Positions 16,443-25,602 of a stretch of 45,000 nucleotides of DNA are shown piece after piece; position 1 is the first letter of the stretch; the number at the start of each line of letters is the position of its first letter. The DNA is taken from contig DATLQT010000107.1 in NCBI GenBank assembly GCA_035535055.1, positions 1 through 45,000 of the forward strand. The letters run 5' to 3'. The notes under the pieces are model-generated. The model saw only the letters and a program-made list of their open reading frames with translations, was not told the origin of the DNA and made no database searches. Origin of the DNA: UBA6019 sp035535055. GTDB taxonomy: Bacteria; Chloroflexota; Dormibacteria; Dormibacterales; Dormibacteraceae. A program made the translations under genes and the position numbers.

Positions 16443-17636
16443 TCAGTTCGCGGTCGGGCGAGGCCTGCTGAAGGCCCAGTCGCCAAGGGCGACCGCCGAA
16501 GCAACGCCCGCCACCACCGGGAGCAGCACCGCCGCCCCGGCAAGGCCGACGCCCTCTGCTATCGCCGCGAAGGTGGCGCTGCCGACGGCAACCCCGCCGT
16601 CGAAGGCGATCGACCAGGTGGCACTGGCCAGAGCCTGGCTGCTGGCGTCCGAGCGATCCAGCATCGCGACGTAGGCGGCGTTGGAGATGCCTCCCAACCC
16701 CACCCCGTAGAGGGTGGCGGCCGTCACCAGCGCCGCGCTCCCCGTCCAGCTGACGAGGACGAAACAGCCCGCGGCCAGGAGCACTGCCGAGGCCACCGAG
16801 ACCGGCACCGAACCGAGCCGGTCGCAAAGCACCCCCGCCACCGGGCGCGAGATCGCGCGGGCGATGCCGAAGACCAAGAAGAGCAGCGGGGCCGCGGCAG
16901 CTCCGTCGGCCGCGACCAGTGCCGGACCGAAGGAGAGCAGCACGCCGTAGGTCATGGTCATGAGCACGATCGTCGCGGCGACTGGCAGCAGCGGAGGCAG
17001 GGCGCCGAAACGGATTCGAGGCGGCGTCACCGCAGGTGGCGGCGAACGACGGATCACCGACGCGAAGCCGCCGCCGGCCAGCACCGCCGGGATCGCACCC
17101 AGCAGGAAGGCCAGATTCGGACCCAGCGTCGACTGGATCATGAGACCCAGCGAGATGCCGAAGGTGGCCGGTAAGGAGACGGCGAGGCCATAGACGCCCA
17201 GGGCGCGTCCCCTGCCCGACGGTGCAGCATAGGCGGCGACCAGGTAGCTCGTGGTCACCACATCGACACCGAACGCGCCCCCACGCACCGCGGTCAGCGC
17301 CAAGAGCGCCGGGATCGAATCGGACGCCATCGCGTAGCCGAGCGTTGCCACGCCAATGACCAGCGCCCCGGCGGCGAGCAGGTACGCCATGCCAATCCGC
17401 GTGGCCAAGAACACGGTCAGGACCTCGCAGGCGACGGTCGCGGCGGAGAAGAAGGAGGTCGCCTCACCGACCTCGAGCTTTGACCCGCCCGAATGCGCCA
17501 CTTGCACCGGCAGCAGGGCCTGGAACATTGCCAGGTTGGTGAAGACGGCCAGCGTGACCGCCAACACCAGAAAGGTCAGGGTGGAGCGTCGAAGCTCCGA
17601 CCTCGCCGGGGTCGGTTCAGCCGCCCGCGCGCTCAA
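16443..17636 (-). CDS. MFS transporter
   Basis: This is a 397-residue integral membrane protein with about twelve hydrophobic segments in two halves separated by a polar loop near residues 200-215, as in major facilitator superfamily carriers. A typical loop with Arg between helices 2 and 3 is visible (FLATRIGMAY), and its counterpart in the second half is VLCDRLGSVPV. It probably moves the operon's substrate across the cytoplasmic membrane. The start is TTG 17636, which overlaps the end of the molybdenum hydroxylase large-subunit gene by 20 bp; no later in-frame ATG or GTG precedes the first helix. It is the last gene of the GntR-led operon. Confidence 0.88.
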   Translation of the reverse strand: MSARAAEPTPARSELRRSTLTFLVLAVTLAVFTNLAMFQALLPVQVAHSGGSKLEVGEATSFFSAATVACEVLTVFLATRIGMAYLLAAGALVIGVATLGYAMASDSIPALLALTAVRGGAFGVDVVTTSYLVAAYAAPSGRGRALGVYGLAVSLPATFGISLGLMIQSTLGPNLAFLLGAIPAVLAGGGFASVIRRSPPPAVTPPRIRFGALPPLLPVAATIVLMTMTYGVLLSFGPALVAADGAAAAPLLFLVFGIARAISRPVAGVLCDRLGSVPVSVASAVLLAAGCFVLVSWTGSAALVTAATLYGVGLGGISNAAYVAMLDRSDASSQALASATWSIAFDGGVAVGSATFAAIAEGVGLAGAAVLLPVVAGVASAVALGDWAFSRPRPTAN

Positions 17637-19956
17637 TCGCCGCGGCGACGGTGGCCGGGGAGAGCGGCAACTCGTTGAGCTCGATCTTGAGAGGCTTGAG
17701 GGCGTCGATGATGGCGTTTGCGATCGCCGCCGGCGGCGAGATCGGGCCCGACTCGCCGACGCCCTTCACGCCCAGTGGATTGCGTGCGGATGGGATGCCT
17801 TCCAGGTGTTCTTGGACGATGTCGGGGACCTCGGCAGAGGTCGGCAGCAGGTAGTCGAGGAAGGTTGTCGCCCGGGGCTGTCCGCTCTCGTCGTACACGA
17901 CATGCTCGTACAGCGTTGCACCGATGCCCTGAACCAGACCGCCCTCGATCTGACCCTCCACGATCAGTGGGTTGATGACGCGCCCGCAATCGTGCAGCAT
18001 CACGATCTTCTTCAGGTCAACGACGCCGGTCTCGGCGTCCACCTCGACAATGGCTCCGACCACGCCGAAGCCCCAGGTCACCGTGGGCGGAACCCAGTAG
18101 AAGGTGTCGATGGTGCCCGCGTCCGTCCCCTCCGGGAGCCGGGCGCCGGGACCCGGGGTCGCCGAGCGGTAGATCTCCTTCAGGGTCACCGAGCGACCGG
18201 GAACGCCTACGGCTCGGACCTCGCCGCCGACGACCTCCAGATCGTCGGACGCCACTTCCAGCAACTCTCCGGCGAGGCCCTTGATGCGCTTTAGAAGCCG
18301 GTTTGAGCTCTCGATGATCGCGGCGCTGGCGGTGACCGCCGATCGGGATGCGAAGGTGCCCGCGCCGTAGGGCATCAGCGCGGTGTCTCCCGCCTTGAAG
18401 ATGACAGCCTGCGGATCGATGCCGAACGCGTCGGCCACGACCTGGGACATGGTGGTCTCCAGACCCTGCCCGTGGGGCGCGCAGCCGGAGTAGACGACCA
18501 CCCGGCCGTCGGCGTCGATCTGCAGCTGACCGCTCTCGAAGGGACCGACGCCGGTTCCCTCCACGTAGGTGCTGAGACCGATCCCCCGGTGCACGCCCCG
18601 CGTGCGCAGCTCCGACTGGGTGCGTCGGTGCTCGTCGTAACCGACGAGTTCCAGGAGCCGCTCGAAGGCGGCCGGGAATCCGGTCGCGTCGTAGACCACC
18701 TCCGTGCCGTCGCGGTAGGGCATGCCCATCCGGAAGGGCTGCTCGTCATCCCCGATTAGGTTGCGGCGGATCACGTCGGCAGGGTCCAGGTCCAGGTCCT
18801 GCGCGACCGCGTTGATGACGCGGTCCATCACGAAGGCCGCCTCCGGGCGCCCGGCGCCGCGGTAGGGCAGGTTGAACATCTTGTGGGTCAGGACGCACTC
18901 GCTGTCGATCGCGAAGTTGGGGATCTTGTACATGCTGCGGAAATGCGAGGCGACGTTGTAGGCGCTGCTCAGCGGGTAGGGGCAGGCCACGCCCGAGTCG
19001 AGGACGAAGCGGTCACGGATGGCGGTGATGCGGCCCAGGCCGTCGTAGGCGGCCTCCACGTGGTGGAGCTGGTCGCGGGCATGGCCGCTGGCGACCATGT
19101 GCTCGGCACGGTCCTCGACCCAGCGGACCGGGCGCTCCAGCAGCCGGCTGATATAGGTGACCAGGACCTCCTCGGGATAGACGTTGACCTTCACCCCGAA
19201 CCCGCCGCCCATGTGGGGGATCCTGACCCGGATCAGGCGCTGGGGCACGCCGATCGAAGCGGCGATCGAGTTTCGCACCCACCACGGGATCTGGGTCGAG
19301 CTCCATACCGTCGTCTCCTCTCCGACCGTGGTGGCGAGCACGCCCCGGGTCTCCATCGGCGAAGCCATCACGCGCTGGCTGCGAACGGTCATCGCGAGCT
19401 TGTGCTCGGCCTCCGCCAGCGCTCGATCCGTGTCGCCGACCCGGATCCGGTATCGAGCCTGCACGTTGTTGGGCACGTTGTCGAAGACGACCGGGGCGCC
19501 AGGAAGCCGCGCCGCCTCGGGATCGAGGGCCGCCGGCAGCTCCTCGTAGTCCACCCGCACCAGCTCGGCGCCATCCTCCGCGTGATAGCGGTCGTCGGCA
19601 ACGATGGCGGCGACCGCCTGGCCCACGTGGCGAACCTCGCCGTCGGCGAGCATCTCGATCGTCGCGGGGTAGATCTCGGGCTCGGCCGTCTCCAGCCCCG
19701 GGGGGGCGGCCTCCTGGTCGAGGACCAGCGAGTGAACCTTGCCGCGGATATCGGGGCCGGTGAAGACGGCGACGACGCCCGGCGCAGCAAGCGCCTCGGA
19801 GGTGTCGATGGCGGTGATTCGCGCGTGGGCCAGCGGGCTGCGCACGAAAGCGACCTCGAGCGTGCCGGGGAGGTCGAAGTCAGGCACGTAGGTGCCGGTG
19901 CCGGTGACGAGCGGAAGGTCCTCCTTCCGAGCGACACGCTGGCCGACCCAGGTCAC
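17617..19956 (-). CDS. molybdenum hydroxylase large subunit (CoxL/XdhB-like, form II type)
   Basis: This 779-residue molybdopterin-cytosine-dinucleotide-binding subunit belongs to the xanthine oxidase/CO dehydrogenase family. It has the N-terminal a/b hammerhead domain (about 1-140), the GGGFG motif (250-254), the active-site loop PYRGAGR (364-370), the GQG-type motif in CAPHGQGLETT and the catalytic glutamate in GVKGVGES (about Glu735). The loop YRGAGR is the form II type, not the AYXCSFR loop with Cys of genuine CO dehydrogenase, so CO oxidation is unlikely and hydroxylation of an aromatic heterocycle or aldehyde is more plausible. The start is GTG 19956, overlapping the small-subunit TGA (GTGA); the longer open frame upstream is antisense-like filler. 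Confidence 0.93.
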   Translation of the reverse strand: MTWVGQRVARKEDLPLVTGTGTYVPDFDLPGTLEVAFVRSPLAHARITAIDTSEALAAPGVVAVFTGPDIRGKVHSLVLDQEAAPPGLETAEPEIYPATIEMLADGEVRHVGQAVAAIVADDRYHAEDGAELVRVDYEELPAALDPEAARLPGAPVVFDNVPNNVQARYRIRVGDTDRALAEAEHKLAMTVRSQRVMASPMETRGVLATTVGEETTVWSSTQIPWWVRNSIAASIGVPQRLIRVRIPHMGGGFGVKVNVYPEEVLVTYISRLLERPVRWVEDRAEHMVASGHARDQLHHVEAAYDGLGRITAIRDRFVLDSGVACPYPLSSAYNVASHFRSMYKIPNFAIDSECVLTHKMFNLPYRGAGRPEAAFVMDRVINAVAQDLDLDPADVIRRNLIGDDEQPFRMGMPYRDGTEVVYDATGFPAAFERLLELVGYDEHRRTQSELRTRGVHRGIGLSTYVEGTGVGPFESGQLQIDADGRVVVYSGCAPHGQGLETTMSQVVADAFGIDPQAVIFKAGDTALMPYGAGTFASRSAVTASAAIIESSNRLLKRIKGLAGELLEVASDDLEVVGGEVRAVGVPGRSVTLKEIYRSATPGPGARLPEGTDAGTIDTFYWVPPTVTWGFGVVGAIVEVDAETGVVDLKKIVMLHDCGRVINPLIVEGQIEGGLVQGIGATLYEHVVYDESGQPRATTFLDYLLPTSAEVPDIVQEHLEGIPSARNPLGVKGVGESGPISPPAAIANAIIDALKPLKIELNELPLSPATVAAAIERAGG

Positions 19957-20444
19957 GACGACGCCCCCTCGGTCTCCGCCATCATCTCCGCCGCCCGCTC
20001 CACCGCCTCGAAGATCTTCACGTAGCCAGTGCAGCGGCAGATGTTGCCACTGAGCTCGGTGCGCATGCTCTCGCGGTCGGGCCTGGGGTGTTCGCGCAGG
20101 TACTCGTGGGCAGAGAGGATGAAGCCCGGCGTGCAAAAGCCGCACTGAAGGCCGTGCATCTCGCTGAAGGCGCGCATCAGCAGATGCGGGTTCTCGGGGG
20201 TGCCGAGGCCCTCGATGGTCGTGATCTCCTGACCCTGGGCCTGCACCGCGAGCATCAGGCACGATCGCGCACTCGCCCCGTCGACCAGGACCGTGCAGGC
20301 GCCGCAGACGCCATGCTCGCAGCCGAGGTGGGTGCCGGTGAGCCCAAGCTTGCCGCGCAGGAAGTCCGCCAGAGTCGTGCGCTGTTCACAGCGCGCGACC
20401 CGGCTCTCGCCGTTGACTCGGAGCGTCACCTCCAGCTCATTCAT
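19953..20444 (-). CDS. molybdenum hydroxylase [2Fe-2S] small subunit
   Basis: This 163-residue iron-sulfur subunit of a xanthine oxidase-family enzyme carries electrons from the Mo centre to FAD. The plant-ferredoxin-type cluster ligands are Cys42, Cys47, Cys50 (CEHGVCGAC) and Cys62. The second cluster ligands are Cys101 and Cys104 (QCGFCTPG) and Cys136 and Cys138 (CRCTGY). ATG 20444 overlaps the stop of the medium-subunit gene (ATGA), and its own stop overlaps the start of the large-subunit gene. Order medium-small-large is the usual cox order. Confidence 0.95.
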   Translation of the reverse strand: MNELEVTLRVNGESRVARCEQRTTLADFLRGKLGLTGTHLGCEHGVCGACTVLVDGASARSCLMLAVQAQGQEITTIEGLGTPENPHLLMRAFSEMHGLQCGFCTPGFILSAHEYLREHPRPDRESMRTELSGNICRCTGYVKIFEAVERAAEMMAETEGASS

Positions 20445-21271
20445 CGTCTCGTCTCCTCCCTGGCGCGCCTTTCCGCGAGGTCGAGCGCTCGCCCTGCCAG
20501 CGTCTCCGCCAGCTTCCTTCGGTAACTCGCCGGAGCGTGGATGTCATCGACCGGGTGCACCTGGTCTGACACGGAGGCCGGGTCGGGGGTGGCTCGGATC
20601 GGAACGCTGTCGAATCCGCCCAGGGCCAGCCTGGCGTCGGCCACCTTCCCGTCGGGCCCGATGCTGACGACCGCGGCAGCGGCACCGATCGCGAAGTCCC
20701 CGTGTCGCCGCGCGACCTCGACAAAGGCGCTGCCTGCGCCGGCGGATGGCAGCGGAAACCGCGCCTCGACCACGAGCTCGCCGGGGCGGAGGTCGGTCGC
20801 GAAGAGGCCCTTGAAGAAGGCGCGTGCGGGAATTTGCCGCCTTGCCTCGAGGCTGGCGACCTCGATCGTCGCATCAAGGAGCACCGCCAGAGTGGGCCAC
20901 TCCGCCGAGGGATCGGCATGGGCAAGGCTTCCCAAGACGGTGCCGCGGTTGCGAATCCCGACGTGGCCGATGAGCGGCATCGCATCCGCCAGCGCGCCGC
21001 AGCGGCGCAGAACCTCGACATCCCGCTCGATGTCGCGCTGGCGGCAAAGAGCCCCCACCACCAGCGTGTCGCCCTCCAGCCGGTGATAGGCCAAAGCCTC
21101 GATGCGGTTGAGATCGACCAGGGCCTCCGGGCGCGCGAGTCGGAGGTTGAGCATCGGAAACAAGCTCTGGCCGCCTGCGAGCGGCCGCGCGCCCTCACCG
21201 ATGGAGGCCAGCAGCTGGAGTGCCTCAGTTAGCTCGGTCGGCGCATGGTACTCGAAGGACGCCGGTTTCAT
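20441..21271 (-). CDS. molybdenum hydroxylase FAD-binding medium subunit
   Basis: This 276-residue FAD-binding subunit (CoxM-like, PCMH fold) has the FAD pyrophosphate motif LAGGQSLFPMLNLRL near residues 32-46 and the second FAD motif (TVLGSLAHADPSAE) near 109-122, followed by the C-terminal CO dehydrogenase flavoprotein domain. Electrons from the iron-sulfur subunit pass through it to an acceptor. ATG 21271 is chosen because AGGAGG precedes it directly and it overlaps the TGA of the upstream monooxygenase gene by 4 nt. The longer open frame upstream reads in a shadow frame of that gene. Confidence 0.93.
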   Translation of the reverse strand: MKPASFEYHAPTELTEALQLLASIGEGARPLAGGQSLFPMLNLRLARPEALVDLNRIEALAYHRLEGDTLVVGALCRQRDIERDVEVLRRCGALADAMPLIGHVGIRNRGTVLGSLAHADPSAEWPTLAVLLDATIEVASLEARRQIPARAFFKGLFATDLRPGELVVEARFPLPSAGAGSAFVEVARRHGDFAIGAAAAVVSIGPDGKVADARLALGGFDSVPIRATPDPASVSDQVHPVDDIHAPASYRRKLAETLAGRALDLAERRAREETRR

Positions 21272-22428
21272 CGCATCGCCTCCTGCGCCTTTTGGGGATC
21301 GGTGATGGGTGGGGTCCGGTCGGCGCGGCGCATCCGGGCGCTCAGCTGCGGCGAGGCGCCGAAGGCCCAGATGACCCGCGCCCGCACGGCGCTGAGCGGA
21401 TTCGGCCAGTACTTGGTCATCTGGTCGTAGTACCGCGCCCACTTCTGGGTGGCCTCGGTCGTGTCGCGCACCGAGCGCTCCCATCCCGCCAGCGCGGTCG
21501 GGACGTCTGTCGCCTCCTCGAGGAAGGTGACCAGCGAGCGCGCGTTTGACATCGCGAGGTTGCTTCCCTGGCCGAGCGTCGGCGGCAGCGCGTGGGCGGC
21601 ATCGCCCAAGAGCGCGACCTTGCCCTTCGACCAGGCGTGTGCGCGCACCCAGCTGTAGTAGGCCTTGAACGGCTCCGACCGGCGCAGCAGCTGGAACACG
21701 TCATGCAGTTGGGGAAAGTGGTCGCTCCACGACTCGACGTTGATGGGCACCTCCGACCCGGGCAGGTCGCCTTGCGGACAGGCCATGTAACAGTAGGTGT
21801 GGTCAGGCCCGCAGGCGGCGAGAGCGATCCGGCGCCGGCGCGACCAGTATTCGGTCGACATGGGGTCCGGTGCCAGGTCCCGACCGGGGAGAAGGAACCG
21901 GATCGAGGTGGTGGGTAGCCGGCGCTCGACCTTGGTCAGGCCGAGGGAGCCACGGACGGCGGAGCGGTGGCCGTCGGCACCGATCACGAGGTCTCCCTCG
22001 TATTCCGCCCCGTCCTCACCGACGAGGACACCCTCGGGCCTTGCCGACTTGATCGCCGACTGCGTCCGCACCTCCACGCCGAGCCGGCGAGCCGCCTTTT
22101 GGAGGACCTCGATCGGGGCCTGCCGGGGGAAGCTCCAGCGTCTCGTGTTGGGTCCGGACAGGTCGCGCTCCTGCATCACCCGGCCTTTGTAGTCGACCAT
22201 GCGGTCTCGAAGCAGCCGCTCTCCAGTGGGCGCCAGGTCCTCCATCAGGCCAGCCTCCTCCAGCACGACCAGGCCATTGCTGTGGAGGAAGATCCCCGCT
22301 CCTATCTCGCGCAGTACCTCTGAGCGCTCGTGAACGGTGACGTCCCAGCCTCGCTTTGCGAGCAGGGTGGCAATCATCAGGCCGGCGTAGCCGGCGCCGG
22401 CGATCTGAGCGCGCTTCCCGGCGGTCAA
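21268..22428 (-). CDS. FAD-dependent aromatic monooxygenase (salicylate/6-hydroxynicotinate hydroxylase-like)
   Basis: This 386-residue class A flavoprotein monooxygenase has GAGYAG (11-16) with acidic strand end (VHERSE), the DG motif (VIGADGHRSAVRG) and the FAD ribityl motif (LLGDAAHALPPTLGQG). These enzymes use NAD(P)H and O2 to hydroxylate aromatic rings, sometimes with decarboxylation. It is coupled to a molybdenum hydroxylase; that pair is how nicotinate and related N-heteroaromatics are attacked in known pathways (NicAB then NicC), so a similar role is a reasonable inference. The start is TTG 22428, overlapping the GntR gene's TGA (TTGA). The C-terminus (from ARVIWAFG) has no redox motif. 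Confidence 0.9.
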   Translation of the reverse strand: MTAGKRAQIAGAGYAGLMIATLLAKRGWDVTVHERSEVLREIGAGIFLHSNGLVVLEEAGLMEDLAPTGERLLRDRMVDYKGRVMQERDLSGPNTRRWSFPRQAPIEVLQKAARRLGVEVRTQSAIKSARPEGVLVGEDGAEYEGDLVIGADGHRSAVRGSLGLTKVERRLPTTSIRFLLPGRDLAPDPMSTEYWSRRRRIALAACGPDHTYCYMACPQGDLPGSEVPINVESWSDHFPQLHDVFQLLRRSEPFKAYYSWVRAHAWSKGKVALLGDAAHALPPTLGQGSNLAMSNARSLVTFLEEATDVPTALAGWERSVRDTTEATQKWARYYDQMTKYWPNPLSAVRARVIWAFGASPQLSARMRRADRTPPITDPQKAQEAMR

Positions 22429-23078
22429 AGCGCCACCTTCGACAGCCGGACCAGATTCTCCGCTGACTCCACGGCCGCCACCGCGCTCCGCTCCAGATGC
22501 TCCACCAGAGCGGCGGCGGCGGCGGCGGGGTCGCCCCGGCGACAGGCGGCGAGGATCGCGTCATGATCAGCCACCGCGCTCTCGGCGATGGCGTCCACCT
22601 GGTAGGCCCGCTCGACGTAATAGGAGACGGCGGATCGCAGCCGATCGATCAACTCGAGGAGTCGCGGCATCCGGGCGGCGTGGTAGAGCCGTGCGTGGAA
22701 TTGGCGGTTGAACTCGACCCGGTCGGCGCTGTTGTGTGCATCCAGCATCTGCCGATTGAGGCGGCGGAGATGGACGTAATCGGCCGCGGTCAGGTTGGCG
22801 ATCGCCTCGCTCACGGCGACGGATTCGAGGGCCTTGCGAATCTCGTAGATCTCACGGATCTCGGCCGACGACGGCCGCGCCACGACCGCGCCGCGGTTGG
22901 GGTCGATTCGCACGAAGCCCTGAGCGACGAGGACCTGGAAAGCCTCGCGGACTGGGGTGGTGCTGATCGAGAAGAGTTCGGCCACCTCCCGCTGCGAGAT
23001 TCGCTGCCCGGGGACCATCAGACCCCGTTCGATCCGGGTCCGAACCAGCTCCGCGATCTGTTCAGCTGCCCGCCGCAC
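22425..23078 (-). CDS. GntR family transcriptional regulator (FCD subfamily)
   Basis: This is a 217-residue regulator. The N-terminal winged helix (about 1-66) shows VPGQRISQREVAELFSIST and TPVREAFQVLVAQGFV. The C-terminal FCD domain (about 75-205) contains the His-bearing helices expected for metal and ligand binding (FNRQFHARLYHAA and AVADHDAILAA). FCD regulators usually repress a neighbouring catabolic operon and release on binding an organic-acid ligand. GTG 23078 (or TTG one codon earlier) starts the domain directly. It is the first gene of the operon, so it probably autoregulates monooxygenase, molybdenum hydroxylase and transporter expression. Confidence 0.9.
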   Translation of the reverse strand: MRRAAEQIAELVRTRIERGLMVPGQRISQREVAELFSISTTPVREAFQVLVAQGFVRIDPNRGAVVARPSSAEIREIYEIRKALESVAVSEAIANLTAADYVHLRRLNRQMLDAHNSADRVEFNRQFHARLYHAARMPRLLELIDRLRSAVSYYVERAYQVDAIAESAVADHDAILAACRRGDPAAAAAALVEHLERSAVAAVESAENLVRLSKVAL

Positions 23079-23088
23079 CAAGCAGATG

Positions 23089-23104
23089 GTATGCGATTTC
23101 GTAC
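23089..23104. promoter_or_regulatory. imperfect palindrome upstream of the GntR gene
   Basis: GTATGCGATTTCGTAC is an imperfect inverted repeat (five of eight base pairs match) lying 10 bp upstream of the GntR start and between two divergent genes. It is a reasonable place for an autoregulatory GntR site and is less GC-rich than its surroundings. The match is weak and I would not rely on it. Confidence 0.25.
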
Positions 23105-23178
23105 ACCGACGACTGCCAGCCCTAGACTCCTCCCCCGTCCACGGAGGGCCTTCGCCCGCGGTGGCACAATCACCTCGA

Positions 23179-23895
23179 GTGACCGCTGCCACGACTCTCG
23201 TTCTGGTCCACGGCGCCTGGCACGGCGGTTGGTGCTGGTCCCGTGTTGAGGCCCGGATTTTCGCCTCTGGTGCGGACTCTCGCTCCGTCACCTTGACGGG
23301 CCTGGGCGAGCGAGCCCATCTGATCTCGCCCGAAATCAGCTTGGAAACGCATATCGATGATGTCGTCGGGTTGGTGGAGTCTGAGGAGCTCGAGCGCGTG
23401 GTCATCGTCGGCCACAGCTATTCCGGCATCTTCCTCGGCGGTGTGGCAGAACAGCTGGGAGACCGGGTGAAGGGGCTCGTCTACCTCGACGCTCTGGTGC
23501 CGAACCGCGGCGACAGCGCCCTCGAGCTGTACCCGCGGGAGGTGGCGGCCACCCTCGAGGATGCGGCCAAGGGAGCGGGAGGCTGGCGGATCCCGCCCTG
23601 GCCGGCGGCCAGCTTCGGCATCAGCGAGCCGGCCGACTGCGAGTGGGTGGATCGCAGGCTCACCGATCATCCCTTCCGGACGCTGGCCGAGGCCGGCGGC
23701 GTCCCGCCACCGGCGGGACCCGAGCGGACCTACATCTTCTGCGCCGACCGGAGGCGCGAGAGCTACGTCCGCTTCGCGAAGGCGGCCCGCAAGGATCCTG
23801 GCTGGGAATACCTCGAGCTCAGCTGCGGCCACGATGCGATGGTGATCCTCCCCCAAGCCCTGGCCGAGATCCTGGTCCGGGCCGCCCGGCGTTAG
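23179..23895 (+). CDS. alpha/beta hydrolase (EstC/MES-like)
   Basis: This 238-residue alpha/beta hydrolase has the oxyanion motif LVHGAWHGGWCW (9-20), the nucleophile elbow GHSYSG with Ser80, an acid at Asp190 (FCADRRR) and His218 (SCGHDAM). The layout matches the EstC / plant methylesterase-like group that hydrolyses small esters. The GTG at 23179 begins the fold; a GTG six codons earlier at 23161 is also in frame and has a GGAGGG farther upstream. It diverges from the GntR operon, so the two may share control. Its stop overlaps the stop of the convergent adenine-deaminase-like gene (TTAG). Confidence 0.88.
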   Translation: MTAATTLVLVHGAWHGGWCWSRVEARIFASGADSRSVTLTGLGERAHLISPEISLETHIDDVVGLVESEELERVVIVGHSYSGIFLGGVAEQLGDRVKGLVYLDALVPNRGDSALELYPREVAATLEDAAKGAGGWRIPPWPAASFGISEPADCEWVDRRLTDHPFRTLAEAGGVPPPAGPERTYIFCADRRRESYVRFAKAARKDPGWEYLELSCGHDAMVILPQALAEILVRAARR

Positions 23896-25583
23896 GGGAT
23901 CTCGAGCGGTAGCACCGCCCCGTCCCGGAGCCGGTGATAGCCGTCGGCCGCGATCCGCAGGTGGGGGATCGCAGGCGAGGTGAGAAAGTCGATGGTGGTC
24001 AAGGGGTCCGGCATCCGGCAGCCGAGGCTCCGAAGCGCGGCATTCACCGCGTCGACGTCCAGGGCGACGCCATCGGCGCCGGAGTCGCTCAGCAGGCCCG
24101 CCACCGGCGCCCGCCAGCTGGCTCGCTCGCGCCCCCCGCTGACGACGGTGACGCCACCCTGCATGTCCAGCACCCGGTGCGCGGCAAAGGACATGTCCTC
24201 CGCGCTGTCGCCGATGACGAGCATGGCGACGCTCTCCGAGCCGGTGGTCGCAGCGAGCCCACCCTGGAAGCCGAGACCGAGCACGAGCCCTCTGAACGCG
24301 CGCCGGCCACCGATGCGGTCGATCGCCACAGCCAGGAGGGCGCCCTCCCCGTCGGTCTCCACCTCCCGGGTCACCAGCGGCGACTCCGGCAGGATGGCCA
24401 TCGCCCGGTGGCGTCCGGCCGCGGGTCGATGGAACAGACCCGGGCCAAGAGGAATCGCCGGCGGGATCCAGTCGAGGGAGTGGAGATCGCCGGCCGGCGC
24501 GGCCACCGACCGGGTCCCGGAGCTGAGCACCATCGACGGTGCAGTGAAAGTCTCGTCGGGGTAGACGGCGAGGTCGGCGACCGACCCCGGGGCGAGGGTG
24601 CCCAGCCAGGGCGCGAGACCGAAGCGGGTGGCGGGGACCAGGGTGGCCATCCGCAGCGCGCTCGGCACCGGGAGCCCGGTGCCGGCGGCCATCGCCACCA
24701 GCTGGTTGAGCGAGCGCCCGGCGACCAGGTCGCCCGGGCCCACCCCGTCGGTGCAGAGGGCGACCCGGCCAGGAGCGGGACCGTCGGCCCAGAGGTCGGC
24801 CAGCGCATCGAGGTCCTGGCGGGTCGTCCCGTTGCGCAAGTAGACGTGGAGACCGAGCTCGAGCCGGCGGTGGACCTCGTCGGGCGTTGTCGGTTCGTGG
24901 TCGGAGCCGACGCCGAGGGCGACAAGCTCGCGGAGCCGCTCGGGCCGGGCGCCGGCGCCGTGGCCCTCCACCGCGAGGCCACGGGCGACCGCCGCCGCAA
25001 TCAGCGCATGAGAGCGCTTGTGGCCCCGAAGCAGCTCAGCCCAATAGGCCTCGCCCACCCCGACCACGAGCGGATCGTCGATTAGGGGCAGCCACTCCTC
25101 TGGAGGCCCCAGACGGGCCTCCTGGTCGGGGTCGAAGCCGATCATCGGTGAGAGGGTCATCAAGATCCTTCCCGGCGCGCGCCGGGCCTCGGCCAGCATG
25201 AGGCGCACGGCGGCGGCACCGGCGATGTAGCCCACCTCGGCGGTCTCGAGGATCGTCGTGGTGACGCCGGCCGCCAGTTGGAGCCTGGCCGTCTCCCGAA
25301 TGAAGAGGCGGGCCAGGTGGGTGTGGGGCTCGATCAGCCCCGGCGTCACAAGGCCGCCGCGGGCGTCGAAGACCTCGGTCTGGGGACCCGCTCGATCTTC
25401 CAGCGCGGGGCCGACGGCGGCGATCCGACCGCCGGCGATGGCGATCGAGCAACCGTCGAGGATCCGCTCCGCCTCGACGTCCACCACCCGGCCGCCGGCG
25501 ATGACGAGGTCCGCCGGAGCCCGGCCGCCAGCCACCTCGCGCAGCCGCGCCGACTCCGCCGCGGATGGTCCGAGGAAGATCAC
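23892..25583 (-). CDS. adenine deaminase-like amidohydrolase
   Basis: This 563-residue metal-dependent amidohydrolase resembles Ade-type adenine deaminase. It has the small beta domain (LVIAGGRVVDVEAERI), the HxH metal site His87/His89 in GLIEPHTHL, the bridging Glu178 in VGEAYW, His208 in GHGAG, the SDHE motif (His229), Asp279 in LCTDG, and a C-terminal domain typical of the family. Such enzymes hydrolyse an amidine C-NH2 to C=O plus ammonia. The start is GTG 25583, 19 bp after the stop of the cupin gene. Its operon partners (HyuAB, EctC-like cupin) suggest a non-purine cyclic amidine could be the substrate, which is inference; adenine remains possible. Confidence 0.88.
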   Translation of the reverse strand: MIFLGPSAAESARLREVAGGRAPADLVIAGGRVVDVEAERILDGCSIAIAGGRIAAVGPALEDRAGPQTEVFDARGGLVTPGLIEPHTHLARLFIRETARLQLAAGVTTTILETAEVGYIAGAAAVRLMLAEARRAPGRILMTLSPMIGFDPDQEARLGPPEEWLPLIDDPLVVGVGEAYWAELLRGHKRSHALIAAAVARGLAVEGHGAGARPERLRELVALGVGSDHEPTTPDEVHRRLELGLHVYLRNGTTRQDLDALADLWADGPAPGRVALCTDGVGPGDLVAGRSLNQLVAMAAGTGLPVPSALRMATLVPATRFGLAPWLGTLAPGSVADLAVYPDETFTAPSMVLSSGTRSVAAPAGDLHSLDWIPPAIPLGPGLFHRPAAGRHRAMAILPESPLVTREVETDGEGALLAVAIDRIGGRRAFRGLVLGLGFQGGLAATTGSESVAMLVIGDSAEDMSFAAHRVLDMQGGVTVVSGGRERASWRAPVAGLLSDSGADGVALDVDAVNAALRSLGCRMPDPLTTIDFLTSPAIPHLRIAADGYHRLRDGAVLPLEIP

Positions 25584-25602
25584 CGGGCGGGGGTCGCCGG
25601 CG

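Noticed and set aside
17617..19956. Calling this trio an aerobic CO dehydrogenase (coxMSL)
   Set aside because: The active-site loop is PYRGAGR, not AYXCSFR with the Cys needed for the Cu-Mo centre, so genuine CO oxidation is unlikely.
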